The notes under the pieces are model-generated. The model was not told the origin of the DNA, searched no databases, and saw nothing but the letters and a program-made list of their open reading frames with translations. Shown here piece by piece: positions 12,218 through 22,708 of a stretch of DNA of 64,000 nucleotides. A program made the position numbers and the translations under genes. The stretch is from Heterodera schachtii (lineage: Eukaryota > Nematoda > Chromadorea > Rhabditida > Heteroderidae). The stretch covers positions 564,565 to 628,564 of the forward strand of contig SIJG01000077.1 of assembly GCA_023374025.1 (NCBI GenBank). Direction: 5' to 3'. Position 1 is the first letter of the stretch; the number at the start of each line of letters is the position of its first letter.

Positions 12218-13020
12218 GAATCAAGCCCTCTTTTTGTGCCGTTGAGAATTGGGATATTGGTTATGCATGAATCAAGACCTCTTTTTGTGCCGTTGAGAAA
12301 TGGGATATTGGTTATGCATGAATCAAGCCCTCTTTTTGTGCCGTTGGGAATTGGGATATTGTTTATGCCTGAATCAAGCCCTCTTTTTGTGCCGTTGAGA
12401 ATTGGGATATTGGTTATGCATGAATCAAGACCTCTTTTTGTGCCGTTGAGAATTGGGATATTGGTTATGCATGAATCAAGCCCTCTTTTTGTGCCGTTGG
12501 GAATTGGGATATTGTTTATGCCTGAATCAAGCCCTCTTTTTGTGCCGTTGAGAATTGGGATATTGGTTATGCTTGAATTAAGTCCTCTATTTTATGCCGT
12601 TGAGAATTGGGATATTGGTTATGCATGAATCAATCCCTCTTTTTGTGCCGTTGAGAATTGGGATACATGAATCAAGCCCTCTTTTTGTGCCGTTGAGAAT
12701 TGGGATATTGGTTATGCATGAATCAAGCTCTCTTTTTGTGCCGTTGAGAATTGGGATATTGTTTATGCCTGAATCAAGCCCTCTTTTTGTGCCGTTGAGA
12801 ATTGGGATATTGGTTATGCATGAATCAAGCCCTCTTTTTGTGCCGTTGAGAATTGGGATATTGGTTATGCATGAATCAAGCCCTCTTTTTGTGCCGTTGA
12901 GAATTGGGGATATTGTTTATGCCTGAATCAAGCCCTCTTTTTGTGCCGTTGAGAATTGGGATATTGGTTATGCATGAATCAATCCCTCTTTTTATGCCGT
13001 TGAAAACTGGGATATTGTTT
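12191..13020. repeat. 51-bp tandem array 1 (about 16 units)
   Basis: The unit is 51 bp, starting GAATTGGGATATTGGTTATG and ending CTCTTTTTGTGCCGTTGA. Since 51 is 17 codons and the unit has no stops in the main frame, long open frames run through it on the plus strand (RIGILVMHESSPLFVPL repeated). On the minus strand the same unit reads NIPILNGTKRGLDSCIT. Units differ by substitutions such as GCATGA/GCCTGA and by a few indels that break the frame near 12,600, 12,660 and 12,907. The array lies at the 5' side of copy B, and a sister array sits in the same relative place next to copy C. Confidence 0.9.
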
Positions 13021-13397
13021 CTGAAAAATCCTTACAAAAATGTAATAAAAACGAAAAATATACCCCTGATAATTGACCCGGAAATTTTTTTTAAATACAC
13101 CCTCAGAATTGAAAACTTTTCCCCAAAATTTGATTCCCTAAAATAGAATTTTTTTCTTAGAAAATTGTTTTAGTTTAAAAATTTGTCGTTATTCGAAAAA
13201 AACTTTAAGATAAAAAACCCGCTAATCGGCTTTTTTCCCAACACGAAATCCAACCGAACTTCCGGTAAATCCCTTAAACCTAACTTCGTTCATCAAAATC
13301 TGTTATTCGGTAATGTTTCGGTAAAATTTCGACGAAAGAAGTTTGGAGCCATAATGAGGTCATTAAATATTTTGTTTGAATGTAATTTCCAAATTTA
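13021..13397. other. Spacer between array 1 and copy D, nothing recognised
   Basis: AT-rich spacer. It holds ACACCC-containing words of the kind seen in other repeats here (AAATACACCCTCAGAATTGA), but no gene. Confidence 0.4.
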
Positions 13398-13560
13398 ATT
13401 GGCAACAATCTGGGCTACAAAAATGCCGCATTCGAAGACAAATTTGGCATTCTTTTCGATTCGCCATTTTAAAATTTTGGGCCAAAGAAAAAAAAAAATT
13501 AAATTTGAGGCTAAGACTGAATGACTGTCAAAAGAGTTGGGCCTATTAATAAATTCTTTT
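13398..13560 (+). pseudogene. Fragment of the secreted family, copy D, inverted relative to copy B
   Basis: Encodes GNNLGYKNAAFEDKFGILFD plus a few residues, then a stop; this matches the C-terminal part of copy B. The downstream bases (GACTGTCAAAAGAG, then TATTAATAAATTCTTT) match the 3' flank of copy B in the opposite orientation. The 51-bp array is therefore flanked by an inverted duplication of the gene's 3' end. Confidence 0.75.
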
Positions 13561-13970
13561 TTTTGGTCTTTTTAATTCTTTTAATTTTTAACTTATTCGA
13601 AAATGAATATAGTATTTGTGAGCAGTGACCTCGAAAAGCCTTTGATACAATTCCTACTTTTTTGAAAAAATTTGCTTCCCGGACGGATCCAAAATCCGTT
13701 CAAACACTTTAAAAAATAATTAAAGCAATCAAAAAAATTTAATTTATAAAATACATAAATAATTATAAAAGTAAATGAATAAAAAATTTATAAATATCTT
13801 CCTTGGCTGGCGAACACCGGAAAAAGCATTTGCATCTTTCGCTCGCTTTCTGTTAATGGTATGGTCGTATGTTGTTCATTCTTGGTATTTCTATTGATTA
13901 TTCGTCATAAATATAAATACGTCAATAACAAAATTTTTTACAATTTTACAAACCCAATAATCATTAAGTA
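13561..13970. other. Gene-free stretch
   Basis: AT-rich; no gene, RNA or defined repeat seen. Confidence 0.4.
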
Positions 13971-13974
13971 GGGT

Positions 13975-14280
13975 ATGCCTTAAACTGCCAAAAATGTTTT
14001 CTAACTCTCAAAAAATGCATAAAATTGTTATTTCAAAAGTTCCCACAAAAAGTAAAAATTTTTCGATTTTAAGGGAGCATTTTTCCAAAAGGTCGGTCAT
14101 TAGTGGTATTTTTCTTGTAAAAATTTCCAAAACATGGCAGAAATATGCTCTAAAATGCAAAAAAGGGCAAATATGCATTTGTTCTCGAAAGCCCAAAAAA
14201 TATGTTTTTTTATGCACTAAAAACCTTCAACAAATCAAAAAAATTTTAACGCACGAATGCAATTTTTGAGCCCCTTTGCT
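13975..14280. repeat. Fragment of the hAT-like element found complete at 58.5 kb
   Basis: Shares TGCCTTAAACTGCCAAAAAT, TTTTCGATTTTAAGG, the CTCGAAAGCCCAAAAAATATG block and the terminal CAATTTTTGAGCCCCTTT block with 58,640-59,125. Both ends are missing, so it is a relic. Confidence 0.6.
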
Positions 14281-14600
14281 TAGTGCTTCGAATAATCTTT
14301 TCCGTAAAATATGAACCAAAACCCAAAATATAAGAAAATAGGGTATATCAGGAAAATGATAAATGCGAAAAAACCCGAAAGAAGCTTCAAGTAAATTGAT
14401 TGTTAATGCACAATTTCTATCCAATTTTAACAACAAATTATTAGACTAATTGGTTTCAATTAGTTGTAACATTTGTTAATTTTTCTTCGCTTTTTGTTTC
14501 TCACTGCTTCTTCCTCTGCCAGTTTGAGTAAAACCAACACAAAGTCACGAGAATCCGCCAATTTTACGCAAAAAGTCGAGAATCTCTGATCATATTGATT
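14281..14600 (-). pseudogene. Degenerate duplicate of the 3' exon of the 15.8-18.4 kb gene
   Basis: Collinear with 15,595-15,975. It keeps the block encoding SRDFGLVLLKL in the minus direction and the downstream TTAGTTGTAAC box. It lacks about 30 bp around the segment that encodes MDTLL in the other copy and has further changes. Neighbouring positions 14,690-14,780 match exon and intron sequence at 16,150-16,550. This is a partial tandem duplication that has decayed. Confidence 0.6.
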
Positions 14601-14839
14601 ACCTTGGCCCCTTTAAAAAATAGAAAAAGTTCCAAATATATGGCAATAAAAATTTAGCCGTAATCCTAGCTCCAAATACCCGGATCTTTTATTTTTTGAA
14701 GATTTCATTGGTTTGATTATTACCGCTGTAAATCGCGCTCCAATTTGTACTATCGGTATGCTATGTATTACCATCTTCTTAAAAAACATAAAAATATATA
14801 AGGGGTTGGGAACAAATAATAAATACAACAAGTGATATA

Positions 14840-15300
14840 ATGCACTCAAAGCCAATAAAGAGTTTAGTGTTGTTTGTAACAACAAATGCCGTGGGTGAGG
14901 AATTTTCAGATGCTTTTTTGAACCATCCCCGCCGCGTAAATGTTGCACTGAGCCGACCACGACACCGCCTTATTGACATCGGCGATCTTGTTCTTTGGCG
15001 AGCCGAAGGCGTGTGGAAGCGCTTTCTCCAAAAAGCGCTCAAAAGCACAATGGTGATGAACGAAAACGAACCCAAACTATGCAAATGCCATGTTCTACCC
15101 TAACACTACCCATCACATTAATGGCCATTTTGTTGATGCGGATGGTCTGCCGGTGAAGGCTGTGTGTGGACTTTTATGAAACAATAATCTGTTTGGTCAA
15201 AAAAATGGTGAACGAGAAGTTCACCCTAAATGAATATCCGGCCCCAGTGTTGGATAGGGAAGCCGAAGGAGGGAGCCGCGTCAGGATCGGGGACGATCCT
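14840..15300 (+). pseudogene. Superfamily 1 (Upf1/DNA2-like) helicase C-terminal fragment
   Basis: An open frame from 14,840 contains LVLFVTTNAVGEEFSDAFLN, then RRVNVALSRPRHRLIDIGD and WKRFLQKAL. This is the motif V-VI region of UvrD/Upf1-type helicases (the arginine-containing VNVALSRARH motif and the trailing GD). Motifs I-IV, including the Walker A ATPase site, are absent upstream. The frame ends at 15,103, but coding-like sequence in other frames continues (YPNTTHHINGHFVDADGLPV, then NEKFTLNEYPAPVLDREAEG) to about 15,300. It sits between the two duplicated gene ends. A host-gene relic or a mobile-element helicase are both possible. Confidence 0.65.
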
Positions 15301-16869
15301 TGACAAGGCGGGAGGTGTACGGAGCACACAATTGTATTTATAGAAGTTAATTCATTTTGTGACACCATTTATTGATCACTCCATCATTTGTTTATCTTTT
15401 CTCATCTCTTTTCCTATCTGATCGCTTCTATATAAGTATTGTGCTTTTCCTTTAGCCGAGAGAAGATGAGAGACACACTATTGATATATTTTTGGTAAGA
15501 ATTTACGAGAAGCTCAAGTGTCGTTTCGCGTATTAAGTTTTTTTCTGTAAACAATTTATCAACAAAGCAAATCAAATTGATTAGTGATTGAAAAAAATTT
15601 TTCCGTAAAACATGAACCAAAATCCCAAAATATAAATCTGAAATAGGGTATATCATTCAAAAGAAGTGGGTAAATGATAAATGCGAAAACCAGAAAGACG
15701 CTTCGAGTAAATTTGTTTGCTAATGCCCAATTTCCATCCAATTCTCAACAACTAATTAGTAGAATAATGAATTTTAATTAGTTGTACATTGACATCTGTT
15801 CGTTTTTCTTCGCTTTCTGTTTCTCGCTGCTGGTCAACAATGTGTCCATCTTTTCCTCCGCCAATTTGAGTAAAACCAACCCAAAGTCACGAGATTCCTC
15901 CAAATTGATGCGCAAAAAGTCGATAAATCTCTGATCATACTCAACAAGTGTTTCGTTGCCTTGGCTTCTTTAAAAAAATGAAATGGAATTTAAATTTAAA
16001 ATGGCAATAAAAATTTGTTTTTTCCCATATAAAAAGGTGAGATTGAATAATTTGCAAGCAATTTTCTCCGAATCAATTCAGCTCCGTCCCGTCAAGCAAC
16101 AATGATTATATTAGCAATAAATAAACGGCGAAATCTTAGGCTCAAATATCCCGATCGGTTATTTTTTTGAAGAATTCATCGGTTTAAATTATGGTTAAAT
16201 TTAAATAAACCCAAAATAAGGACATGATATATAGAGGATAAAAACTGATTGCGCACTTGTCCGTATTCCTAATTGTCCTTATTTTTAAATAACATTATAA
16301 AAAAGGCAATAATCCGTATTCCTAATTGTCCTTATTTTTAAATAACATTATAAAAAAGGCAATAATATGTTAAGAAATTTACTTAAAACGGTCTATGAGA
16401 AACATTAGGGGTATCCATGTATTAATAACTAATTAATTAATTGTCGGCACCAATTATAATGAGGTAATATTCATCTTTTTTTTTATTACCAATGCAAATC
16501 TCGCTCCAATTTTGTACGATCGGTATGATATGTAATTATCATATCCTAAAAATTAAAAAAAAAAATAAATTTTAAAACAGTCAAAAAATACCGAATATTC
16601 TTTGGCAAAGCACTGATGATTCTTGGACACCTGATCTTCAATCGCTTCCTGGAAAAGATTAGTCTTCTCTAGCATCAATGATTAATTATTTGTTTTTAAA
16701 TTTTTTTCCTAATTTTATATATTTCAGAAAATGAATTTTTTTTAATTCCAAAATGTTTTTTCAATTATTTGATTTCTAATATTAATTGAACAAATAAATT
16801 TATAAAAAAATTCATTTGTGTATTTAATATTTTCATACGATTTCTTACCAACACTTCCATGGTGGGCAC

Positions 16870-17897
16870 CAGGGATGTTGCAAGTTTCGCTTTTCGCCTT
16901 TCGCAAGTTTCGCATTTTCGCTTTTTCTGGGCCTTTCGCTTTCGCTTTTCGCCTTTCGCTTTTTGGCTGAAAAGCGAAATAAATGTACACCCCTAAAGAT
17001 TGGGTTTTTAAAATAAACAATGGTATGGAGAAAACCAAAAAATTTAAACAAAATTTTAATTTTTTAACCATTTTACCAAACTTTTATTAAATAAATAAAA
17101 TTTGCTATTTCCTATTGATGTGCAGTGTGGTGTAGTGGTTAGTGCATCAACCTTGACATTACTTTCACTCGTGAGTACGATGCCGGTTGACTTATTTTAA
17201 TTTTATTTATTTTTTTCATTTTAAAATTCGCCTGGCGCTGCCTATCGGCTTCGCCAGGCCCCAAAATTCGTAAATCTTATTAAAAAAAATTCTCTCAAAT
17301 TGCAAAAATCTACCATTTGTTGGACAAAATCTGTTAACAGATCCACCAAAGTTTTCAAAAAATTTTCCGGCGGCGCCTATCGGCACCGCCGGACCCCCTT
17401 CTTCGCCAAAATGTTTTTTGGAAAAACCGCGCCGAAAAAAGTGATGTGAAAAGCAAATCTGAATTCCTAATTAAATTCGTTTAGTCCAAAATGATTAATG
17501 TTTGACATAATTGAAGAAAATTAGTTTGAAAATTTTCATTAATTTAATTTAGCTATTTGTATTTTATAAAATAAATAGCAGAGTAAAAATTTAATTTATT
17601 TTCTATGTTCACTTGAAAAATTAATTTTTTTGAATTTTTAAAATTTCTCGGTTGGTCCCGTTCCCCGGTCCGGCAAAAAACCGAGGTTAGAAAGCTTTTT
17701 GACTATATGGCATAAGAAAAAAATTTAAAAACCTCTTTCAAATTCATCTAATTTTTGGAAAAAAATTTCGCCTTTTCGCCTTTCGCATTTTTCGCTTTTT
17801 TTAGCCATTTCACTTTCGCCTTTTCGCTTTTTATTTTACTTTCGCAAATTTCGCTTTTCGCCTTTCGCTTTTTATTTTTTAATTTGCAACATCCCTG
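16870..17897. mobile_element. hAT-like non-autonomous element with 8-bp target duplication, in an exon
   Basis: The ends are CAGGGATGTTGC and GCAACATCCCTG, perfect 12-bp inverted repeats. The flanks are GTGGGCAC on both sides (16,862-16,869 and 17,898-17,905). An 8-bp duplication and CAGGG-type ends are hallmarks of hAT elements. Subterminal regions are runs of TTTCGCCTTTCGC-like words in opposite orientation. The centre holds a tRNA-like segment (about 17,128) and two CG-rich palindromic modules (about 17,230 and 17,370). No transposase is encoded. Removing element and one duplication restores an open exon with a normal donor. Confidence 0.93.
17128..17190 (+). other. tRNA-like segment inside the hAT-like element
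   Basis: TGGTGTAGTGGTTAGTGC is an excellent tRNA 5' half (A-box with D-loop). The downstream GAGTACGATGCCGG resembles a degenerate B-box. No complete cloverleaf can be drawn by eye. A SINE or tRNA relic is likely. Confidence 0.5.
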
Positions 17898-18429
17898 GTG
17901 GGCACGTCATCTTTTATCTGTTTGTCACGCTTCAAAATGCGCACTTTGGACCACAAATGCAAATGGTCCTTCATCGCATCAACTACATTTTATTATATTA
18001 TTTTTTAAATTACAGTACTTTTTCCTTTACTTACCGTACATTGGTCCCGCTTTGTCGGTCAGTTTTTGAATAAATTTGCTTTCCAATGGCTTTTGTTCAT
18101 TGTCAATCATTTCGGCAATTTCTTAACTTAAGTACAAAAGCAGGAATTTTTTCTTCCAAGATTGTGTTCAACTGCTGGTCCATTCGCATTTGCAATTTTT
18201 CAATCAAAAATAAATTTAATTTAAAATTTAACTATTAAAATAACTTTTTTAATTTACCTCTTTTTTCAACAATTCTTTTTTGCTGTTCACCAAATTTTTG
18301 TCTTCTTTTCCAAGTTTTGGTTCTAGTCTTAAAATAGCTCCTTTTTTTAATGACACCCATTGGCTTTTCAATGAATGTTGACCAAACAAATAAAACACAT
18401 AAGAATTGCGAGAGATTTGGCATTTTCAT

Positions 18430-18950
18430 TTTTTTTCTAAATTATTTTTTAATAATTAATGAATTTTTAAGTAGCAAAAAAAAACAAAATGTGGCAAAAA
18501 GAAAAAATAAATATAGAATTATATTTTAGTTTTTTAATATTAACATGAAAAATCAAATCAAACTATCCTTCCATGATAGTCTAACTTTTCGTCTTGGAGA
18601 ATATTTCTGAAAATTATAAATAATCGATTCTCAGGGGATAAGTTTCGTTTTTAATTTTTTTAATCAAAAATGGCCAAAATACGTCAAAAATTAATTATTC
18701 CGGAAAACCACTAAAGCATCAAAAACCTTCGCATAAAAAATTTGATCGGAGAAATGCTATTTTTGGCCGCTTTTTATGGCATATGTGTAAATAAATATAT
18801 ATAAATCCCTACAAATTGCGCTAACTATTAATGGAAGTTTTGTAAAAAAAATTAAACAATGATATTTTAGTCACATAGTTTTGCCTTTTAAATACACTAA
18901 GAAATCAATTGGTTACCTTTTTGATAATTATTTTAATATTTAACATTTTA
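18430..18950. other. Gene-free stretch
   Basis: AT-rich upstream region of the disrupted minus-strand gene. No promoter element can be identified with confidence. Confidence 0.4.
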
Positions 18951-18957
18951 TAAAAAT

Positions 18958-19320
18958 AAATGATTGACCAAATCAATGATTTACTAAAATCAATGCTTAC
19001 TGAATCAATGATTTACTAAAAGCGATGATTTACTAAAATCAATGGCTTACTGAATCAATGACTTATTAAAATCAATGATTTACTAAAATCAATGGCTTAC
19101 TGAATCAATGATTTACTAAAAGCAATGATTTACTAAAATCAATGGCTTACTGAATCAATGACTTATTAAAATCAATGATTTACTAAAAGCAATGATTTAC
19201 TAAAATCAATGGCTTACTAAAATCAATGATTTACTAAAAGCAATGATTTACTAAAATCAATGGCTTACTAAATCAATGGCTTACTGAATCAATGATTTAC
19301 TAAAATCAATGATTCACTTT
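18958..19320. repeat. Short satellite, 18-19 bp units
   Basis: About 19 tandem units of the type AATCAATGATTTACTAAA, alternating with variants AATGGCTTACTG and AGCAATGATTTAC. A higher-order pattern of two or three unit types is visible. Both borders grade into AT-rich sequence. Non-coding. Confidence 0.9.
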
Positions 19321-19758
19321 TGCATAATTTATTTTCATATTTAATGTTAGAAAGTCATAAATAATTAAAATTAATTGTATGTTCGTCAAATAGCAATCTC
19401 TCTCGGTGCCTGCCTGCACCGCCGATCCCATCTTTCCAAAAGTTTTTTGCAAAACGCACGCAAAAAAACATTATTTTTTTTTGGAATAAAATTTTCCAAA
19501 TGATGGTTTTTTTGAACCAAAATGATGATTTTTTGTCCAAATGCTGCTTTTCAGAATTCTCAGTTGGGAGCCGCCTTGTAAAAAGCAAAAAATTCGCCGC
19601 CTGAGAAAATTAACTTAAAAATTCACGGTCACGAAAACCGGGTTTACGCATTTTTTTGGTCACGGTCACGGTCAGTATTCTCGGGTTCAATTCACGGCCA
19701 TGATTCACGGTTGGTCAGGTACCCCTCTAATACAATAATAGAGACAATGGTCAACCTC
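19321..19758. repeat. Region with GGTCACGGTCACGG words
   Basis: Positions 19,620-19,735 contain repeated GGTCACGG units and a terminus GGTACCCCTCTA. This is the reverse complement of the terminus at 31,490-31,570 (CCGTGACCGTGA words ending CACACCTCTAG). It appears to be one end of a dispersed element; the other end is not found here. Confidence 0.5.
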
Positions 19759-20153
19759 CCCTGGTTGTGACCGGACATTGGACAGTGGACATTACTACAG
19801 TGAGTGAATTTTTTAATATTGAAATAGCAAAAGGGCCCCTCCACAAAAATCCCAGCGGCGGCATTTGATTATGTCCTTTTATTGAGTAAATGTGCGCACA
19901 AATAACAAATAGATATGATGAGTAAATATGGGATGGAGAAGGGACTCCCAGTTCGGTCTCGGGAACTTAGCGGGAGAGGGGAGAGAGATTGGGGGATTTG
20001 CAAGCCAATCCCTCTCCCGAACAGAATGAATATGGGGAAGGGACTGGGGACAGAAAAAAAGGAACGGGGCGGGGCCCAAATTGGTTAATGCTTAATGATT
20101 GGTCATCCCCGGCCTCCTCTATTGTTGTCCCAACAATACAAGCGAATTTTTCA

Positions 20154-20582
20154 TCAAGGCATCAGAGTTGGCGGGCCCATTGGCGAAGTCGTCGATGTGC
20201 TCAGTCCGGTCCAGTTCGATGATCCGGGTCCGTCGTTCCATGGTCGAGTCGATGAGCTCTTAGCCTCGTTCCAAGCGCGGGTTGCTGCCGATTGTCCATC
20301 ATTCCACGGTCGTCTAACCGCCCTACAATCCCTGGCAAAGTGCCCTACTTTATTACATCTAAAGCACTTTACGCCTCCGATGCTTGGTAACCCAGCAGTT
20401 TTGTATTCTTCTTCTTCTTCCTCTCTTGGGTTTACCATTTTCTCCATCCACTTTTGCACCTCCTTAGAAGCCGTTTTTGCTTCATCTCCCAATATCAGTG
20501 CCTTTTCTCTGATTTGATGGAGCATGGAGAGCACCGTTCGCGCCTCTTTCGTCTTCTGATCCTGCTCAATGCTTTGGCGCAT
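20154..20582 (-). pseudogene. Retrotransposon gag, nucleocapsid part with CCHC zinc knuckle
   Basis: Contains CFRCNKVGHFARDC, a C-X2-C-X4-H-X4-C zinc knuckle that binds element RNA in retrotransposon gag proteins. Before it is a helical segment (MLHQIREKALILGDEAKTAS) and an E-rich stretch; after it a low-complexity tail with three WNDG/WNEA-type repeats. Only the C-terminal part of gag is here. It follows the acidic/basic gag-like segment at 20,613-21,029 on the same strand but in another frame. Confidence 0.75.
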
Positions 20583-20612
20583 TTTCTCCCCAAATTTCGT
20601 GCCGGCTTCATT

Positions 20613-21029
20613 TTACAGAGTTGGCGGGTCAACTTCGTTTATTGTTCGCTTTGTCGAGCTTACGACAATACCTTGGCCCGTCTTTTTTAAAGCCTTCTCT
20701 TTGTCCTCTCGCAGATCCCTTTTTGCCTCATTGTTCAAAGTCGACTCCCAAAATGCCATTCGTTCGTTCGTCGGCTTTGGCGGGTTTTTGAAGGCATCTC
20801 TTTCTCTTTTTTCAGAATCCACAATTGAGATTTCGTCGTCTTTCGTTGTTCGGACGCTGAGACTTCGTTTGGTCTCCGTCTCTTCCTTCGGCTTCATCTC
20901 TTCCTTCTTCTTTTCTGTCTCTTTTTCTTTTCCCTCTCTTCCTTTCTTCTCTTCCTCCTCTTTTTTCTTCGTTTCTTCGCCCTTTTTAGTCGGTTCCTCC
21001 TCATTTTCTTCCCATTCCTGTGGTCCCAC
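20613..21029 (-). pseudogene. Gag-like charged segment
   Basis: Highly charged K/E-rich stretch (runs of KKKEEEE type), then DAFKNPPKPTNERMAFWEST and a short helical tail. Low complexity prevents family assignment by itself; its place directly before the zinc-knuckle segment suggests it is the linker between gag domains. The strand-opposite open frame is a shadow. Confidence 0.45.
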
Positions 21030-21330
21030 TGGATCATCATGCGACGTTCCGCATTTCCATTTTTCGCTTTCTGTCAGACTTTGCTGGACCCTCAGAAGTT
21101 GTTGTTCGAGTTTTCTCTACAATCTCTTCAGCGATTCTTCTTCCTCTTTAGACAACAATTCCATCTTCTTTCTAAATCGACTTCTTTAAAAAACGAGTGA
21201 CTCTCATAAATTTTCCCGTTTTTCTCTTTGGACTCGTTTAATCTGCTTTTTTGTTTATATTCTCCGTTATGTCTAAAAATTGTTTATTTTGCTCATTATT
21301 TTTCATAAATTGTCCAATTTCTTCGTTTTT

Positions 21331-22103
21331 TCACTTCTTATAACATTTATGCTCATTCTGAACTCGTTTTGCTCCTAAAAAACTTTCTTTTTCGCTTATA
21401 AAAATTTCTGGGGTCCGATTTATTTCGTACCTTACTCCATTAATTCCCGAAATTATTTCCCAATATGATTCCCGTTCATTTTCCGTCTTTAATGACCATT
21501 TTTCCGCAAAAAGAAATTGGACATCCATGCCCAAAACAATTTTGTCCGTTACCCTGTTAATGTACATTTCAAAATTCTCCCCAAAAATCCAACACGTCAC
21601 ATATCTCTCACCGTCTTCATTACTATAAATTTCCCAATTTTCTTCCACTTGGTTCTCAGGGACCGGCGAAGTAAGGGGAATTATGGTGGGATTTAACCAC
21701 CCTGTGCACACCGTAACCATTTTACCGTTCAACATAACCTCCAATAAAGTTGGTGCTCATCATCTTCGAACACAAAATTCCTGTTTTCGAAGAAAATTTC
21801 AGGACCCTCATCGTCACTTATTTCTTCCTGATTTCCTAACAAAAGCAATAGTATTAGCATTCTCTTCCTCTTCACTGCTTTCAAAACCAAATTTTGAAAA
21901 TTTTTGCTTTTGCCAACCATTTCCTTACTCATTTCTTTCTCTTTGCTTAAGACATTCTCGGATCCTTCTTCTTCACTTTCTTCCGCCTCCTCCTGTTCCA
22001 AATTCGGATCATCAACATATTTTTCCCAATTTATTGGCTCACCAGCCTCTCTCAAAGGTAAAGTAGCCGGACCTTGGAATTTCTTAACCTTTTCTTGATG
22101 CAC
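21331..22103 (-). pseudogene. Retropepsin-like segment with acidic linker
   Basis: Two overlapping frames. 22,103-21,729 begins with the tail of an integrase-type region (KVKKFQGPATLPL) and an acidic linker. 21,744-21,331 has LLEVMLNGKMVTVCTGW, where a retropepsin would have its DTG active site, and VTDKIVLGMDVQFL, which resembles the conserved ILGMD near the retropepsin C-terminus. The catalytic aspartate position reads CTG, so the enzyme would be inactive. The first part of this segment is duplicated at 22,535-22,645. No reverse transcriptase follows. Confidence 0.5.
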
Positions 22104-22125
22104 TTTTTAAATTTTCCTTTTCCAT

Positions 22126-22525
22126 CTACTTTTTAACCAAAACTAAATCCCCAATTTCAAACTCTCTTTCTATGGCCCTTCTTATGGCATCATTTCCCTC
22201 TTTATTTCTTTCCTGTGCTTTCACAATCTCAGTTCTCACAATTTCCCAAGCTTTCGCTGCTTTTTCCACATGTGTACGGGTATAAACCGACACGTCAGAC
22301 AAAAATTCGTCAGAAGAGGGCAATTTTAACAATTTATCCGTCGGTAAACGAGGATTACGCAAATGAATTCGAAGTATTATAAGCAAAAATTGCTCCCTGC
22401 AAAATCTCATCCCAATTATCTCCTCCTTCGTTAATGCTCTGAGAAATTATGTTAGCTACGATTCGCATTGATCCCTCGGCTAATCCGTTAGTCTGTTGAT
22501 GATATGCCGTGCTCATATTGTGCTC
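22126..22525 (-). pseudogene. Ty3/Gypsy-type integrase, C-terminal fragment
   Basis: Reads HNMSTAYHQQTNGLAEGSMR, matching the end of the integrase DDE core (H-x-TNG-x-E with the third catalytic acid), then WDEILQGAIFAYN in the same order as family members. After a frame change come NPRLPTDKLLKLPSS and FEIGDLVLVKK, the C-terminal domain. The zinc-binding N-terminal part and the first two catalytic aspartates are missing: upstream sequence switches abruptly at about 22,535 to a copy of the protease-like segment, consistent with an internal deletion. Confidence 0.8.
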
Positions 22526-22534
22526 AAAACCGTA

Positions 22535-22645
22535 AGACCGACGAAGTAAGGGGAATTATGGTGGGATTTAACCACCCTGTGCACCCCGTAACCATTTTAC
22601 CGTTCAACATAACCTCCAATAAAGTTGGTGACTCATCATCTTCGA
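22535..22645 (-). repeat. Second copy of the protease-like 5' segment fused to integrase
   Basis: About 105 bp nearly identical to 21,665-21,768 (GGGGAATTATGGTGGGATTT through CCAATAAAGTTGGTG). It joins directly to the integrase fragment on one side and to the plus-strand gag leader on the other, marking two rearrangement junctions. Confidence 0.8.
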
Positions 22646-22708
22646 AGACGTAAGCTTGAGAGAGACCGCAAGAGAAAAAGTGAAGAAAAATTAGGAGAAA
22701 ACCGAAAT

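Larger units (their letters stand above)
15778..18429 (-). pseudogene. Secreted-protein gene interrupted by a hAT-like insertion
   Basis: Minus-strand exons in order: a leader exon from 18,429 (MKMPNLSQFLCVLFVWSTF, hydrophobic, signal-peptide-like); about 18,030-18,195 (QMRMDQQLNTILEEKIPAFV, then in a shifted frame IDNEQKPLESKFIQKL); about 17,905-17,985 (MKDHLHLWSKVRILKRDKQI); a four-residue remainder at about 16,848-16,861 that ends in a GTAAGA donor; about 16,590-16,666 (FQEAIEDQVSKNHQCFAKEY); about 16,480-16,545 (YHTDRTKLERDLH); and 15,778-15,965 (EYDQRFIDFLRINLEESRDF). Phases agree across the last joints. Three defects: no AG acceptor before the second exon, a frameshift in it, and a 1,028-bp element inside the third exon. 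The protein was helical and polar; I do not recognise the family. The last exon is duplicated at 14.3-14.6 kb. Confidence 0.65.

Noticed and set aside
12191..13146. Plus-strand open frames through array 1 as a repetitive secreted protein
   Set aside because: The frames exist because the 51-bp unit lacks stops; there is no leader, start context or splice link on the plus strand, and the related gene is on the minus strand.
14613..14960. Minus-strand frame of 115 codons near 14.6-14.96 kb as a gene
   Set aside because: It runs through degenerate duplicated intron/exon sequence and the complement of the helicase fragment.
18958..19320. CRISPR-like array
   Set aside because: Units are contiguous 18-19 bp repeats without unique spacers, and the genome is eukaryotic.
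20569..21189. Serine/phenylalanine-rich 206-codon plus-strand frame
   Set aside because: It is the complement of the K/E-rich gag segment; composition alone explains the open frame.
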